A stretch of 64,000 nucleotides of DNA from Adiantum capillus-veneris (GCA_014529385.2 CM043942.1:29450969-29514968); one strand, 5' to 3'; counted from the stretch's first letter, positions 1 through 10,779 are shown. Numbers and translations: made by a program. The notes: generated from the sequence alone by a model not told the origin.

Positions 1-117
1 GGGGGAAGAGGGATAGGGAGGAAGGCTAGCGGTGGGTGTGACTTGGAGATTGTCAGTTGAGGTCAGCAAAGATAGGTTGTTTCATTATCTGTGCATGAAA
101 ACAGTGTGTTGCGTGAA

Positions 118-216
118 GTATTTGAAAAGCTTGCTGCACGCAATATAGTCACCTGGAATGCCTTGATCTCAGGCAATGCCGAGACCAGCCAAGGTGAAGA
201 ATCATGTAGAGTATAG
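118..216 (+). pseudogene. PPR (PLS-class) gene fragment
   Basis: One open stretch reads VFEKLAARNIVTWNALISG and then continues about 12 codons to a TAG at 214-216. The pattern 'VF..L..RN.V.WNALI.G' is the junction of two pentatricopeptide repeats in PLS-class PPR proteins, which are organellar RNA-binding and editing factors. Only about one repeat is visible. No start codon, transit peptide or E/DYW tail is present, so this is a relic and not a gene. The upstream frame stays open to about 82 (SLSVHEN...) and is weaker. Family assignment rests on the motif; decay is seen directly. Confidence 0.7.
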
Positions 217-230
217 AAGTAGGGTCCCGT

Positions 231-234
<4 letters not shown>

Positions 235-264
<30 letters not shown>
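235..264. repeat. (TC)n microsatellite
   Basis: An uninterrupted TC tract of about 15 units follows the PPR relic. ORFs crossing it on the minus strand read poly Arg-Glu and are artefacts of the repeat. Confidence 0.95.
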
Positions 265-267
<3 letters not shown>

Positions 268-807
268 AGATAGAGACAAATGTGCAGACAAAGCTCCGAG
301 CTGCTTCTAGGGAACCTGCAAATTGCCTGTGGAGAAGATCGAACTAGTTCTGAGCGCAATTGAGCAATGCAGAGTGCTTTATTTATTTTATTCACTTGGT
401 AGCTTTTCACGTGCGTTTTTTTAATATTTTTAGAGCTTTGTTAAGCAGCAATGTTTTCTTAAAAATTAAATCTAATGCCACGTGGTGGCTTCTGCGTTCA
501 GATACTAGAAAAAGAGCCTTTGGGCTCACCTGCAAGTAAAGAGCGAACCTGAATAATTATTGAATCTGGACTCTGGAGTCTGGAATTGAAGAAGAATCAA
601 CGCTGATTTCTGAAGCAACTCGATCAACAGTGTTCAAGATTCAACACTCAAGTCTAAAGCTCAAGAGAAGGTCTGTAGCAGGCTGTAGATTGTAAGTTCA
701 AAGTCAGAACTTGGAACCTTGGCAAGGTTGAAGCCCTCTCAAGATTGGAATGAAAACACACCTTATCGCTCAAGAAAATCAACGCTAGGCGGTTGCAGGC
801 TTGAACG
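265..807. other. No gene seen; possible 5' region of the next feature
   Basis: AT-moderate sequence with no convincing ORF or repeat. From about 560 it becomes CA/AG-rich without introns and could be the 5' UTR of the candidate gene that starts at 808; this is inference only. Confidence 0.4.
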
Positions 808-1445
808 ATGGTGCCTGGTAGTAGCTTGAGCGAAACTAGTCCAACAAAGAATGATCCTCCACCTGATTTTCAAGTGTGTGTGTTTCCACAATCAGGCTCC
901 AGAACCAACGACGAGTTTCTAAATATGGTACTTTCCAAGTTAGGTTAACAAAGCTTAATCTTTATAGGTTTATTTGTGGTTTTGTAAATCTCAAACATGT
1001 TTTATGTTTAAATTAAACAGGTTGAAAGATGTAAGTTCTTGCAAGTTTTGACTTTCTGGCTCGGTGACTTTTGCAAAAATGTTGTAAGTTTTTTTTATAA
1101 TTTATTTCTGTGGCTTTTTGTTGTTTTCTGGTTTATTTAGGATTTGCAGAAATTTCTAATTTTAATTATCTATTTTTTATTGATTTTTCTAATTATCTCT
1201 GGTTTTTTGTTTATGTGTAGATTCCTGGATCTGTTCGTTATCAGAAAACCGATTGTCAAGATATCATCTTACTCAAAAATCCGAGTGATAATCCTGAAAT
1301 TATTAATCTTACAGAGAATGGTTAGTGTAGTTGCTTTAATCTTTGAAACATTGACTCAAAAATCTTTACTTTTTAGAAATTTTAATTATTTCTAATTTCT
1401 TGATATGTTGTAGATGGAAAATTGCCGCCTTGCTTCAAATTTTAA
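808..1445 (+). CDS. Candidate small three-exon gene, product unknown
   Basis: Exon 1 would be 808-927 (ATG at 808, in-frame TGA just upstream at 802), exon 2 1221-1320 and exon 3 1414-1445, ending in TAA. The introns begin GT and end AG. Exon 2 is preceded by a T-rich tract and TGTGTAG and followed by GTTAGT; exon 3 is preceded by TTGTAG. Joined, the frames stay open for about 84 codons (start MVPGSSLSETSPTKN, end GKLPPCFKF). The intron 1 donor (ATG|GTACTT) is weak, and exon 3 is also open in another frame (MENCRLASNF...), so the model is tentative. I recognise no domain. It could equally be an exon relic inside repeats. Confidence 0.35.
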
Positions 1446-1480
1446 AGTAGGAATGGAGTCTCTGGTGGAATGTGCAGAGG

Positions 1481-1625
1481 TTGGCTTTTTATTAGTGAAA
1501 GTGAACTTTTTCTGAAATATCTGTGCGAATATATCACCAGCTTTTGTCTCACCCCCCAGCTGGCTTTTTATTAGTGAAATTGTACTTTTTCTTTGCGAAT
1601 ATATCACCAGCTTTTGTCTCACCCC
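1481..1625. repeat. Two-copy tandem repeat, ~70-80 bp
   Basis: The block TTGGCTTTTTATTAGTGAAA ... ATATCACCAGCTTTTGTCTC occurs at 1481-1556 and again at 1562-1625. The second copy lacks about 10 bp in the middle. Confidence 0.85.
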
Positions 1626-2667
1626 GCCTGAGAGTTGGGTCTAACAACAGGTTCCCTACTCCTACCGAGACTTTTGTAATGTCATTCAGCTGCAATTCGA
1701 GTTGAGATTGATTTTGTTCAATATAGCTCGTTGACCATCTTGATAAAGGGGCTCTTTTGTTGAGGCGCCCTTTGGTTTTATCAATTGCAATGAATATCTG
1801 TGTTTCTGAACTAATGCAAATGCTCTCTTGTTCGGTCTCTAATTTTGAGTTTCAAGCCTAATGATTTGTATATTATGTCTCTATCCCTAATGGTTTCAAC
1901 AACTCAAATCATTCCTATGTTTGCAAATTCTTCTATGCTCAGTTTCTCCCACATCAAAGCATATACATCCTATGTTCTCTGAGGAGTCTCCAACTGCAAT
2001 GAGTATCTCATGCCTCGTAAAGGCACCCATCCACTATGGAGCCTCCGACAAGTCGAGTGCAGCAGGCTAGGTCCCTGTGCCAGGTATCGCCGACTCTATT
2101 TCTAACTAAGCACATATGTGCCCCTCATCCCTCTCAACCGCTCCTCTTGCAGCTGCACCGAGAGTTGTCTAAACTATAACCACTCTCCAAGGCTCTTAGT
2201 TGGCCCTGCATCCATTAGGACATGTGGTGACGTGCACCCACCATATGTTTTTGGGAGTCAGAATCTAAGGGCTCCAAATCACTGTCTGGTACGCATACTC
2301 GTCTGGAGCCTTAGGCTGGTGTTTGGAATAGGGCAGGTTTGAGTTACTCCCAAGCCCTCAAGAGCCTGCAAGAAAATCTATCCTCGAATCCTCTTCTCAA
2401 CCCCACTTGCTCCTCTTGTGAAAATGCATCGAACCCGAGGGTGCTATGGCATCCACATGTTGGGAGTTTTATTATGTATCCTCTGTAGTAACAGTTTCTT
2501 CTTGGGCGCATAGCCTAGTATCAAGCATCTGACAACGAATTATGTGACTCTGACAAACTTGACCAATATTCCCGAGGCCATCTTGAGAGGTGGGAAGAAT
2601 GATCTGTCACAAGACGGGCACCACGTGCCAATAGAAAAGAACAGACTTTTAGCACTTCAATAACAAC

Positions 2668-2673
<6 letters not shown>
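1626..2673. other. No gene seen
   Basis: Several short ORFs exist on both strands but none has recognisable motifs or splice context. No repeat structure stands out. Confidence 0.5.

Positions 2674-2723
<50 letters not shown>
2674..2723. repeat. (GA)n microsatellite
   Basis: About 25 uninterrupted GA units. Minus-strand ORFs through it read Ser-Leu repeats and are not genes. Confidence 0.95.
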
Positions 2724-2725
<2 letters not shown>

Positions 2726-2980
2726 ACGTGACACAGAGTGGTAGAATTCCACCCCAGAGAGTATTGGCCCCAAACCTTGGCGCCCCTTTTGGTATTTCTT
2801 TATATTGCATCAACATAGTACAAGCCGGTACTCTAGACTCTGCACCTGCATGCCAGAGAATGAGCCCTAGCCTCATATTTAAATGCCCTTGGCCTAAAAA
2901 GCAGTTACAGTAAAAAGCCTTTAAAACTCAAAAGCTTCTAGTCCAAAAAGCAATGCCAAAAGCTGCCAACGTAATTTACG

Positions 2981-3093
2981 AAAATCCGTACAACCTGCCA
3001 CGTCATCAGTCAGCCAACGCGAAATGCAGAAATCCGTACAGCCTGCCACGTCATCATGTTAGCGCAATTTTTGAAAATCTGCCACGTCATCAG
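2981..3093. repeat. Three-copy degenerate repeat with CCACGTCATCA core
   Basis: AATCCGTACAACCTGCCACG and close variants occur three times (about 2983, 3030 and 3073), each followed by TCATCA. Each copy holds CCACGTCA, a core resembling plant bZIP (G/C-box hybrid) binding sites. Whether any factor binds is unknown. Confidence 0.7.
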
Positions 3094-3299
3094 CTTTTGC
3101 ATGTGTCCGGATCCTGCTTTATTTTCTTCCTTTATGTCACTTGGGGCCCCATCGAACGGGGTCCCCATAAGTTGGTAGGACTTCTTCTGATACTTGTTCT
3201 TCTTAGGGTTTAGGCCCCTCGGCCACATCTGTAAGTTGGCTCCATTCTTTAGGCTTTGACACGTCAGCAATTTGTTACATGATCACTACCAACACAACC

Positions 3300-3915
3300 T
3301 TGGCCGTGCTGGCCTACCATCATCTCCTGATCATCAGAAGTTCTGAATCAAGCGTTGCACTTTCCCCAAGCACGATCGAGAGAAAACCCAACAAGAGGTG
3401 ATGTACCACATTGTCACTAATAGCACCTAGTTGGCCACCGCAACATAGCCAGCTAGAGAAAGTCGAGCCGTGCTCCAATACAATAGCTTCTTCTTGATGC
3501 TCAAAAGAACCGGGGCAATTTGGTGCTCAAAAGTGATGTCAAAGCCAACCTGGCACCCGAAGTATCTCACAGTAGTACTGTCTAAGATCCACCAATGAAA
3601 GGCACGGCTAGGCTCCCAACTCGGTGTGAGTGCACGGCCCGTCCAAAAACCACAAGATTTGTGCCAATTGATTTGTGTCCTAGAGGCCTGACAAAAGCAC
3701 TCCAAAGCCTGCTAAAAGTAGGTAAGATGGCTGCACAACCCCTAAAAAACATAGTAGTGTCATCTGAAACTCAACATCAAGCAACTCCTCTCGGATAGGC
3801 AGGCTCAGGCCTTGGAGACCCACATCCTATATTGTCAAGTAGTAGCTCACAGCCTTTGCAAAGAAGTGAAAGAGGAAAGGCGCCAAAGGAAAACATTGTG
3901 TCACGAGGCTGTGAC
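3300..3915 (-). pseudogene. L1-type LINE reverse transcriptase remnant
   Basis: Read on the minus strand in pieces: CFPLAPFLFHFF (the RQGCPL.P.LF RT block) near 3880, GLQGLSLPIREELL near 3810, a DDTTMFFRGC stretch (the F-A-D-D-T catalytic block) near 3770, then TQINWHKSCGFW, VRYFGCQVG and LYWSTARLSLAG in 3427-3705, then MWYITSCWVFSRSCLGK to about 3310. The order is that of the C-terminal half of a plant L1-type ORF2 RT. At least two frameshifts and several stops break it. Endonuclease, poly(A) tail and target duplication were not found. LINEs copy by nicking chromosomal DNA and priming reverse transcription there; this copy is dead. Confidence 0.85.
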
Positions 3916-4276
3916 AACCACTAACCTTAGTTGTTGGTTTCTTTCCCTTGATTTTTATTTGATTTCTAGGACCCTCTTTTTGAAGTCACAAATGGCCGGA
4001 CATTGTATAGCCAATGTGAAACGGCCGACAGCCAAGAGTTTCACCTACAAACAGTAAAGGCCAGGTCGCTACGAGCTAGTCAGCCAGTCAGCACTAGAAT
4101 CTGAGTAGTAAAAGGATGGCTAGACTTAGTTTAAAATCAATTATGCCCCAAGTAATACTTTATAAGTTGGTGGGATTCAAAAATTAACTCAAAAGAAAAA
4201 CTATGGACAATTGTGAGCTGGAGAAGCACATAAGGACATCTATGCATCAAAATGGCGCACTTTTGAAGAGGGGAGA
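3916..4276. other. No gene seen
   Basis: Unassigned sequence between the LINE relic and the presumed gypsy A LTR. A purine-rich run (GAGGGGAGAGGGAGGGG) at about 4268 looks like a polypurine tract but has no clear partner. Confidence 0.4.
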
Positions 4277-5219
4277 GGGAGGGGCTGATTCATAACTTCA
4301 TCATGTGTGTGTGAGTAGTGGGTGCAGGTTCACAGTGTTAATGGAAAGCTTGCCTTCTCCTTTGTCTCATGTAGTGCCATGATTTCTCTCTCGTGCACCT
4401 CTTTCCCGTGACATATTAGTGATGCCCCTCTCAAGGGCTTTTCATTTTTATGCATAGTTTTGTGGTTATGCGCGTTTGTCGAGGCAAGAGACTCTTGGTC
4501 ATGTACTAGATTAGCTAATTGCTAATCCCGCATAGTTACAGGTGAATTCAGAGAGATTTCACGCAAGAAATCTCGTCCAATTCAAAGCGCAGGTAGTTGT
4601 ACAGGTGCGGGAGATCGAGAGCTTGCTATGGATGCGACCAGCACGCGAAACAGAGCCTGAAACAGTGAATTACAGCTTGTTGTGTTTTTTCTACAAGTTT
4701 AGGTTTTTGTCCCTTTTTGATGCCTATGACCAGGAGCTTCGGGGAAGCTAGGGAACTGCTAAACAGGTGTTCTGGAGCATTTTAGAGGCTGAAAAGAGAG
4801 AGTTCAGCGTGCTGTAATTTCTTGCCAGGTTTGAGAAAGTGCCCAAATACGTTGGGAAAGTCACTATATGCGTGGGGATTTTGATTGTGAAGCCTCCTAT
4901 TGTGGTTATGTTGCCAAAATTGGGCTATAATAGGTCATTTTAAGCCCATTAAAAGTGGGACAACTTGTAGGAATTTGCAGGTTTTCTCCAAAGCCTAAAG
5001 AGAATAAAGAAATTCCAAAAGGGATGCCAATCTTTGGGGCCAACAAGGTGTCACTGTCTGCTTGAAAGCACTCTAGCTGCTAAGCCGTGTTTTTTTTGAA
5101 GTGTAATTCCTAGTCACAGGTTCATTTGTGAAGTTCCTCTGTGTTGTAAAGTTTAATAGGTAAAGATCGGGTGAAAGCTAAAGTTTATCGCTCTCTAGCG
5201 AGTCTACTGACCGGTTTCA
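4277..5219 (+). repeat. Putative 5' LTR region of gypsy A
   Basis: The right edge is inferred from the primer-site-like sequence at 5221, which follows ...TTTCA|T. The left edge is a guess, placed where a purine-rich run meets TGATTCATAA. No second LTR of this element survives in the window to align with, so both limits are uncertain. It contains no coding sequence I recognise. Confidence 0.3.
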
Positions 5220-5220
5220 T

Positions 5221-5239
5221 TGGTTCCGTCGCTGGGACC
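5221..5239 (+). promoter_or_regulatory. Putative primer-binding site of gypsy A (tRNA-Asp-like)
   Basis: TGGTTCCGTCGCTGGGACC resembles the TGGCGCCGT.GCCGGGGA-type site used by many plant Ty3/gypsy elements, with a few changes. It lies directly before the gag-like region. Confidence 0.45.
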
Positions 5240-6600
5240 AATCACACTTTCCTTAAAGAGTGAGCCTTGGTTGGTTTTTGTTGAAGACACAGAGCTTAGG
5301 AGTTTGAAATTACACTACATGGTTGACAGAGTGAATGACACTAGGGAAGAGGGTTCCTCTTCGCAGTACAGGCAGACTGTTCCACGAGTGTTTCAAGGTT
5401 GGTGAGAGTTCTAGGCCACCTCTGTTTGTACCTTTTGTTGATGTGAATGCTCCACCAGTTCATGGGTATATGACTGGGCAACTTGAAGAAGATGCGTTCA
5501 TGACACAGTTAGTTGCCATTGTGAATGTGTTTACTTGATTGGTGCATAATCCCAGGTTTATGGAGTTTCTCCAAGGTCCATCAATGTCACAGCAGACAAG
5601 GAAACTTACTCAACCAGTAGAGCCCGTTGAGGCTCAAGCCCAAGTTCCTTGTGCGTCTCAGCAAGGCAGGGAGCACTCGCATGTTGCGGAGTCGGTCGGG
5701 GCTCCAAGACAAGTTCCTTCCGTCCATGAACAGGTGGTAAGGACACCTATTCCATAGGTTTTACCAATTCAGCCAGCCATCTTTCAGGGTTTGAATGGTG
5801 GATTAAATGGACAGGGAGTTAACATCCAGGCTATGCCTCAGGTTTTTCCACCACCCACGGTACATCCTGGGTTATTTGGGGGTGGATCTGTGTTCCAAAG
5901 TATGGCTAGTTATGAGCCTAGAAACTAGCAATATATGCCAGGAACAGTTTTTGGGGGTATGTAGGACATGATACCAAACCCCATGTATGGTAATATTGGC
6001 ATGCAGCAAGGGTTTAAGTGCAATTAGGGCAGTTTTGGCATGGCTGGTTTTTTCGACCAGCAACCAGAAATGGCACCAGTGACTCAGAATATCAATGGCC
6101 AAGGGGCGCGGATGAACCCTATTACAATATCCATGTTGTAGACACATCCTTATGATAATTTGGGAGCATTGGAAAAGCCAAAACAATACAAAGAAGGAGG
6201 TGTAGCTGTGAAGTTTAATACTTTGAGTGGGTTTGAGGATAAGACGAAGGCTCTCACTTTCCTCCAACAGTTTCATGGTGCTTATTCAGGGGAAACTTTA
6301 CAGAAGCCTCCAAGGTCAGGAAAGCTGTCACTTTCTTGAAAGGTAATGCACATACATGGCGGACGACACTGTTGATGCAAGGAGAGGCACTTGCCACATG
6401 GTTTTACTTCAAGCAAATGTTTGCATCCACGTGGCTGTCAAATGAATTTGAAGTCGACGTCATGACAGATTGGCACCAACTTACCACGATTACTTGCAAG
6501 AGCTCAGAGGAGAGTATAATCGGAAGTTTTGTAAAGCGTTGCTTTCAGTAACTTCCTACATGTTCGTGCCATTGACAGAGACCAAACTCAGATGCCAGTG
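5223..6600 (+). pseudogene. gag-like region of gypsy A
   Basis: Several open pieces in changing frames: 5220-5405, 5335-5538, 5539-5757, and a Gln/Pro/Met/Gly-rich stretch to 6120 broken by TAGs. From about 6180 comes a capsid-like part (YKEGGVAVKFNTLSGFEDK...ALTFLQQF), then 6336-6551. The order and composition suit a gypsy gag that would package element RNA. No zinc knuckle was found before the protease. Frameshifts and stops occur about every 200 bp. Assignment relies on position upstream of the protease. Confidence 0.6.
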
Positions 6601-6633
6601 AGTTATATGGAACATGGGGTAAAGTCAGAGATC

Positions 6634-6986
6634 AACCAGCACTTATCTTTTTTGATCCAGGTGCCAAAGCAAACTTTATCTCACCAAAGTTGGCCATCAA
6701 GTTGGGCATTAAAGCTGAAGAGATGGGGTACACAGCAGAGGCAGGGTTGGCATGTCCTGGCCACTCAGAGTGGGTTACTCCTATCATTGGAAAGCTCCGT
6801 CTGCATGTTCAGTCATATGTGGATATAGAGGAGTTTTATATCATGCCAATGGAAGGGTGCAATGCCTGTTGGGAATCCCATGGATGTTCCGTATACATGG
6901 CGTACTTGATGTCTTCAACAAAAAGATCACTCTTCAACATAGGGGCAAAACCCACATCCTTGATGTAAAGCTTAAAGGGGAGTTTG
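6634..6986 (+). pseudogene. Aspartic protease domain of gypsy A
   Basis: Reads LIFFDPGAKANFIS, then KLGIKAEEMGYTAEAGLAC, VTPIIGKLRLHV and ITLQHRGKTHILDVKLKGEF across two frames. This is the retropepsin-like domain that matures Gag-Pol. The catalytic D-S/T-G triplet is D-P-G here. A frameshift lies near 6880 (CNACWES versus CLLGIPWMF). The domain runs into the LTR insertion at 6987. An inverted copy lies at 16761-17111. Confidence 0.85.
6982..6986. repeat. Left target-site duplication GTTTG of LTR element A
   Basis: GTTTG directly precedes the LTR and recurs at 9820-9824. Removing the element and one copy restores the gypsy A frame (...KLKGEFV|PIISALAITSV). Confidence 0.9.
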
Positions 6987-7346
6987 TGTGAGGATTTAGG
7001 TTACTCCTTTGTTTATTTAACACTTCATAACTTGAAAATTTAGAACTTGAGTACAAGAGAGAACTTGAAAGAGACTTGAGAGATTCAAACTGAGATTGAT
7101 ATTGCATTACACAAGCCACTCTTATATAGAGGGCAAAAGGTTACAATGAAGAGTTGTGCCTTTTAATGAATAGGCGTGTCTTTTTAGTGAAACATTGTGA
7201 CTTTAGGCAAAGAGATGTAACCATTCAATGAAGAGGTGTAACCATTCGGTGAAGAGTTGTGACCGATGACTCTTCATTGGTGACTCTTCATGTTTTGCAT
7301 AAAAGCCTAATTAAATAATAATAATAATTAGCCACAAATTGTGACA
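6987..7346 (-). repeat. 3' LTR of element A
   Basis: 360 bp. On the minus strand it carries CCCTCTATATAAGAG (TATA box) and AAATAAACAG (possible polyadenylation signal) near the end. Confidence 0.9.
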
Positions 7347-7358
7347 TTCCCTCCCACT
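7347..7358 (-). promoter_or_regulatory. Polypurine tract of element A
   Basis: AGTGGGAGGGAA on the minus strand abuts the 3' LTR. It would prime plus-strand DNA synthesis. Confidence 0.85.
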
Positions 7359-7375
7359 TAAAAAGAGAGCCTCCG

Positions 7376-8623
7376 TCAAATGAATGACTTTTGATGCTGA
7401 TAGAACTCTTGAAAGGAAGGGAGTCTTCCAAAATCTTCGGTCTTCTGTTGAATTGGAACCGTTGAGTTGTCGACGAGAAATGCAATCTTCATCTTCGACT
7501 TTTTCTTTCGATTGAATCTCTTTGCTTTAGCTGCTAAATCCCGTGCCATGGCACTATTCTTGGCCATAACAATCTTCCATAAGCCAAAATGAAAACTGAC
7601 TTCATTTGCATCATGTCGCATTTTTTGCGAGATTGTAAATATAACAGTTGCAACTTGGCAAGAATTCTTATTCATAGAAGTGTAGCCATGAAAATATTTA
7701 ACACCTTCAAGCTGTGACCAAGAAAGGATAGATTCTTTGTCAATCTTGAAGGGGATCATATCGGAAATGCTCCGAACTTGAAATGTGTCCTTGAGCTTTC
7801 TTCTGAATTAAGTGCCACAAGTAGTTCCACTGCCGAGTAGTCAATAGGGCTTGCGAAAACATTGGTATCTTTCACAATAGGTGTTCACTGTGAGATAGTG
7901 TTGTTGAGAATTACTTCCGTCTTCAATGAAGTTGCACCGGAATAAATTTTATCCAAATATTCATATGCAGGGACTGAAGTCATACTACAAGAGTCCGCAT
8001 TAAGATCTTCCTTTGTACCATCCAAGGTAAGGACTTGAGTCTTCAAAGTTGATGAAGAATCTTCAGCTTGCTCAACAGATATTAAGGCTTCCAAATTAGA
8101 AGGGGGAGGAAGAGATTGCTTGTTGCACAAGGTAAGCTATAGGAATTTTTCAACACTGCCACCAAGAGCTTGGAAGGACTTGAATGTTTGGTAGGGCTCG
8201 CAAGGGGGAACTTGTCCAATGTCACAGCCATCACGACCGAGTACTTGACTAGTGTCGGAAATAGGTGCCACTAAGTAAGCCCACTTCGAAGAGGTTGAAC
8301 TCTCTTCAAGGGGAGATCTTATGAAAGCTTCATGTTGGTGCTTTTGCCGATGATAATTTTGAGGTTGAGGCTTGTTATAGCAGTCATGCTGCAAAGAATG
8401 TTTCTTCTGAGCACGTTGTTTCTCAATTAAAGTGAGTTTGTGTTGGGTTGTCTCTGAAGAAACATGCTCAGGGTGAGAAATAGATTGCTCAGAAACCGTC
8501 GGAAGATGTTTGATACCAAAAGGTTTTTGTCACCAGAGAGCCTCCAGTTTGACTGTGAGTGAGGAGATCCCTTGTTCCAAGGCGGCTACCCGTTGCTTCC
8601 ACAATGAGAGGTTCTTAGAGTCC
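7376..8623 (-). pseudogene. Internal ORF of element A, gag-like or unknown
   Basis: A nearly continuous minus-strand reading begins MDSKNLSLWKQRVAALEQG at 8623 (coiled-coil-like), then a TGA, LTLIEKQRAQKKHSLQHD, CYNKPQPQNYHRQ, VLTLDGTKEDLNADS, and after a frame change FTISQKMRHDANEVSFHFG and a Lys-rich end, stopping at 7376. In-frame TAG and TGA stops (after VEKFL and NTISQ) occur at the same places in copy B, so they predate the duplication. I recognise no zinc knuckle, protease or polymerase. Position between PBS and PPT suggests a degenerate gag-like or element-specific protein. Its function is unknown. Confidence 0.5.
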
Positions 8624-8923
8624 ATACTCGAGCACGAACCGTTGATGAAAAGGAAGGCTTTGCTCGGACACCAATGAAAGGGTTTCCTTCTTGTTGAGGA
8701 GACTGAAACCTATTCACCACAAAAGGGGCTGAAAAGGCATGTAGTACTCAAGCATCATCAAGGGAGATTGATAACCATCACTCCTGGGAGGTAAAAGTGG
8801 TGAAGAAGAAGATCATCCGGTGCCGAAAATTGAAGTATTTTGCTGCTGTAATTTCTGGACAGCCATGGAATTCTACTTCGGAGAGCATATCGCGAGCCTG
8901 CATCACGCGCAAAAGAAGGGGAA

Positions 8924-8941
8924 GGGGGGGGGGGGGGGGGG
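8924..8941. repeat. Poly-G tract
   Basis: About 18 consecutive G residues inside element A. Such runs are prone to length error in assembly. Confidence 0.9.
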
Positions 8942-9445
8942 CTGATATGCTCGCACGTCAAAGAGGGGGGCTGAAAAAAAATATTATTTTTTTTCCATTT
9001 TTTGAGGTAGGAGAGGGTCCCCAATGGTTAGGCTTTAAAAAAAAAGTCTAGGGTCACTTTTTTTAGAAAGAAAAAGGTCATTTCAATGTGAAAGGACATG
9101 TTTTAAAAGATGTGTCCTTTCGAAGGGATGCATCACTTGGAGAGGCTCCAAGAGGGTAAAAGGGACATGGGGGGGCTGATTTGAGTAACTCCACACATCA
9201 CGCGGGACAGGGCACCACCATCACTGCCATGTCGAACCTCCGAGACTTTAAGAGAGCATCTTGCATTTCACTAGTGTTGCCCGAGAGTGGTAATTTAATA
9301 CATCTGTGGGGAAAAAGAGGGGAAAAACTTGGGGATTTAATCCCTTCTCCTTCTTCCATACAACACCTGCTGATTGTTGAGGGGGGTACGTTGAGCGAAG
9401 AGGCTAAGTGGCCCGCATAACCCACGGGAGAAGGAAAAAAAATTT

Positions 9446-9456
9446 CTCTGATACCA
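9446..9456 (-). promoter_or_regulatory. Primer-binding site of element A (tRNA-iMet)
   Basis: TGGTATCAGAG on the minus strand, one base after the 5' LTR. It matches the complement of the plant initiator-Met tRNA 3' end. Confidence 0.9.
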
Positions 9457-9457
9457 C

Positions 9458-9819
9458 TGTGAGGATTTAGGTTACTCCTCTGTTTATTTAACACTTCATA
9501 ACTTGAAAACTTAGAACTTGAGTACAAGACAGAACTTGAAAGAGACTTGAGGGATTCAAACTGAGATTGATTTGCATTACACAAGCCACTCTTATACAAA
9601 GGGCGAAAGGTTACAAAATGAAGAGTTGTGCCCTTTTAATGGATAGGCATGTCTTTTGAATGAAACATTGTGACTTTAGGCGAAGAGATGTAACCATTCG
9701 ATGAAGAGGTGTGACCATTCAGTGAAGAGTTGTGATTGATGACTCTTCATTGGTGACTCTTCATGTTCTGCATAAAAGTCTAATTAAATAATAATAATAA
9801 TCAGTCACAAATCGTGACA
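9458..9819 (-). repeat. 5' LTR of element A
   Basis: 362 bp, the partner of 6987-7346. Its TATA region is altered (CCCTTTGTATAAGAG). Confidence 0.9.
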
Positions 9820-9824
9820 GTTTG

Positions 9825-10776
9825 TCCCTATTATATCTGCTTTGGCTATCACTTCTGTAATTAAGAATCATATTTTTGCGTACTTGATTTTTGCATGTGA
9901 TGTTTTTAGATAATTGTCAATCAACTTTATCTGTGTTAGATAAAGAAAGGTCAGCACTTTTGCGAGAGTTTAGTGATTGTTTTTTTTGACTCATTATCGT
10001 CTTTGTTTTCGCCGAAGATGCCTGAAGATCATGCGATAGATTTGGTGTCAAGTTGTAGCCCATCAAATAGACCTCCCCACCGGGTTAATGCGGCACATCA
10101 GAAGGAGATTATGAGCCAAATAGAGGAGCTGCTAGCGAAAGGGCCGATTTATCCCAGTTCTTCACGCTTTTGCTCCCCAGTACCTCTAGTGTAGAAGAAG
10201 GATGGCCCTTGGCACATGTGTATTGACTACCGTGCGTTGGATAAGAATACCATCAAGAACAGATTTCCTATCGCAAGGATTGATGATATTCTTGACCGGT
10301 TAGAGGGGGCTGCAATTTTCATCAAGGAGAGACCTTAAGAGTGGATACCATCAGATTCGTATTAGGCGAGAGGATGTGCACAAGACTGCTTTTAGGACGA
10401 CATTTGGTCTATATGAGTTTCTAGTGATGCCATTCGGTCTTACAAATACTCCTCCTATGTTTAATAGGTTGATGGATCAGATTTTCCGCCCACATCAAAA
10501 GTTTGTTGGCACATTCTTTGGCGACATGATAGTCTATTCAAAGAATGATGAGGAGCATAGGCATCACTTGATCACTGTGTTCGAAGAGTTACGTAGTCAC
10601 AGGTTGCTTGTTAATCCTAAGAAAAGTGAATTCTTCTTGGAAGAGATCCACTTTCTTGGCCACATAGTGTCAAAGGATGGTGTTCGAATGGATGCTCCTA
10701 AGGTTGAAGCAATTAAGACATGGCCAAATTTGAAAACTATACACGATGTCCGTAGCTTCTTGAGATTAAGCTCTTA
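9825..10776 (+). pseudogene. Reverse transcriptase of gypsy A
   Basis: Resumes the protease frame (PIISALAITSV), then DLPTG-type linker sequence and [57 protein letters not shown] and EIHFLGHIVSKDG, ending RSFLRLSS*. These are RT blocks in the standard order. A TAG follows VPLV (10192) and a frameshift lies near 10320. The catalytic F/Y-x-D-D box reads F-G-D-M, so the first metal-binding Asp is lost. RT copies element RNA to cDNA; this copy cannot. Confidence 0.9.
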
Positions 10777-10779
10777 ATA

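Larger units (their letters stand above)
6987..9819 (-). mobile_element. Non-autonomous LTR retrotransposon (copy A) inside gypsy A
   Basis: Two direct ~360-bp repeats (6987-7346 and 9458-9819) begin TGTCAC and end CTCACA on the minus strand. An initiator-Met primer site (TGGTATCAGAG) sits one base inside the right copy. A purine tract (AGTGGGAGGGAA) sits just inside the left copy. The 5-bp direct repeat GTTTG flanks both ends. All hallmarks of a completed LTR-element insertion are present, so orientation is minus. The 2.1-kb interior holds a gag-like or unknown ORF with stops and no RT, RNase H or integrase, so movement would depend on another element. By eye the LTRs differ at roughly 8% of positions, meaning an old insertion. 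Confidence 0.9.

Noticed and set aside
1144-1395. 83-codon hydrophobic plus-strand ORF
   Set aside because: Spans two predicted introns; the Ile/Leu/Phe richness reflects T-rich intron sequence.
2521-2876. Minus-strand ORFs rich in Ser-Leu; similar Arg-Glu ORFs at 63-410 and 28167-28710
   Set aside because: They are translations of GA/CT dinucleotide tracts with no other coding signal.
3204-3216. TTAGGGTTTAGG resembling plant telomere repeat
   Set aside because: Less than two units; too short to indicate an interstitial telomere.
6934-7119. Short ORFs shared at 6934-7119, 9198-9599 and 16397-16813 (CNANQSQFESLKSLSSS...) as a gene family
   Set aside because: All lie in the LTR of the same element; the similarity is LTR identity, not a protein.
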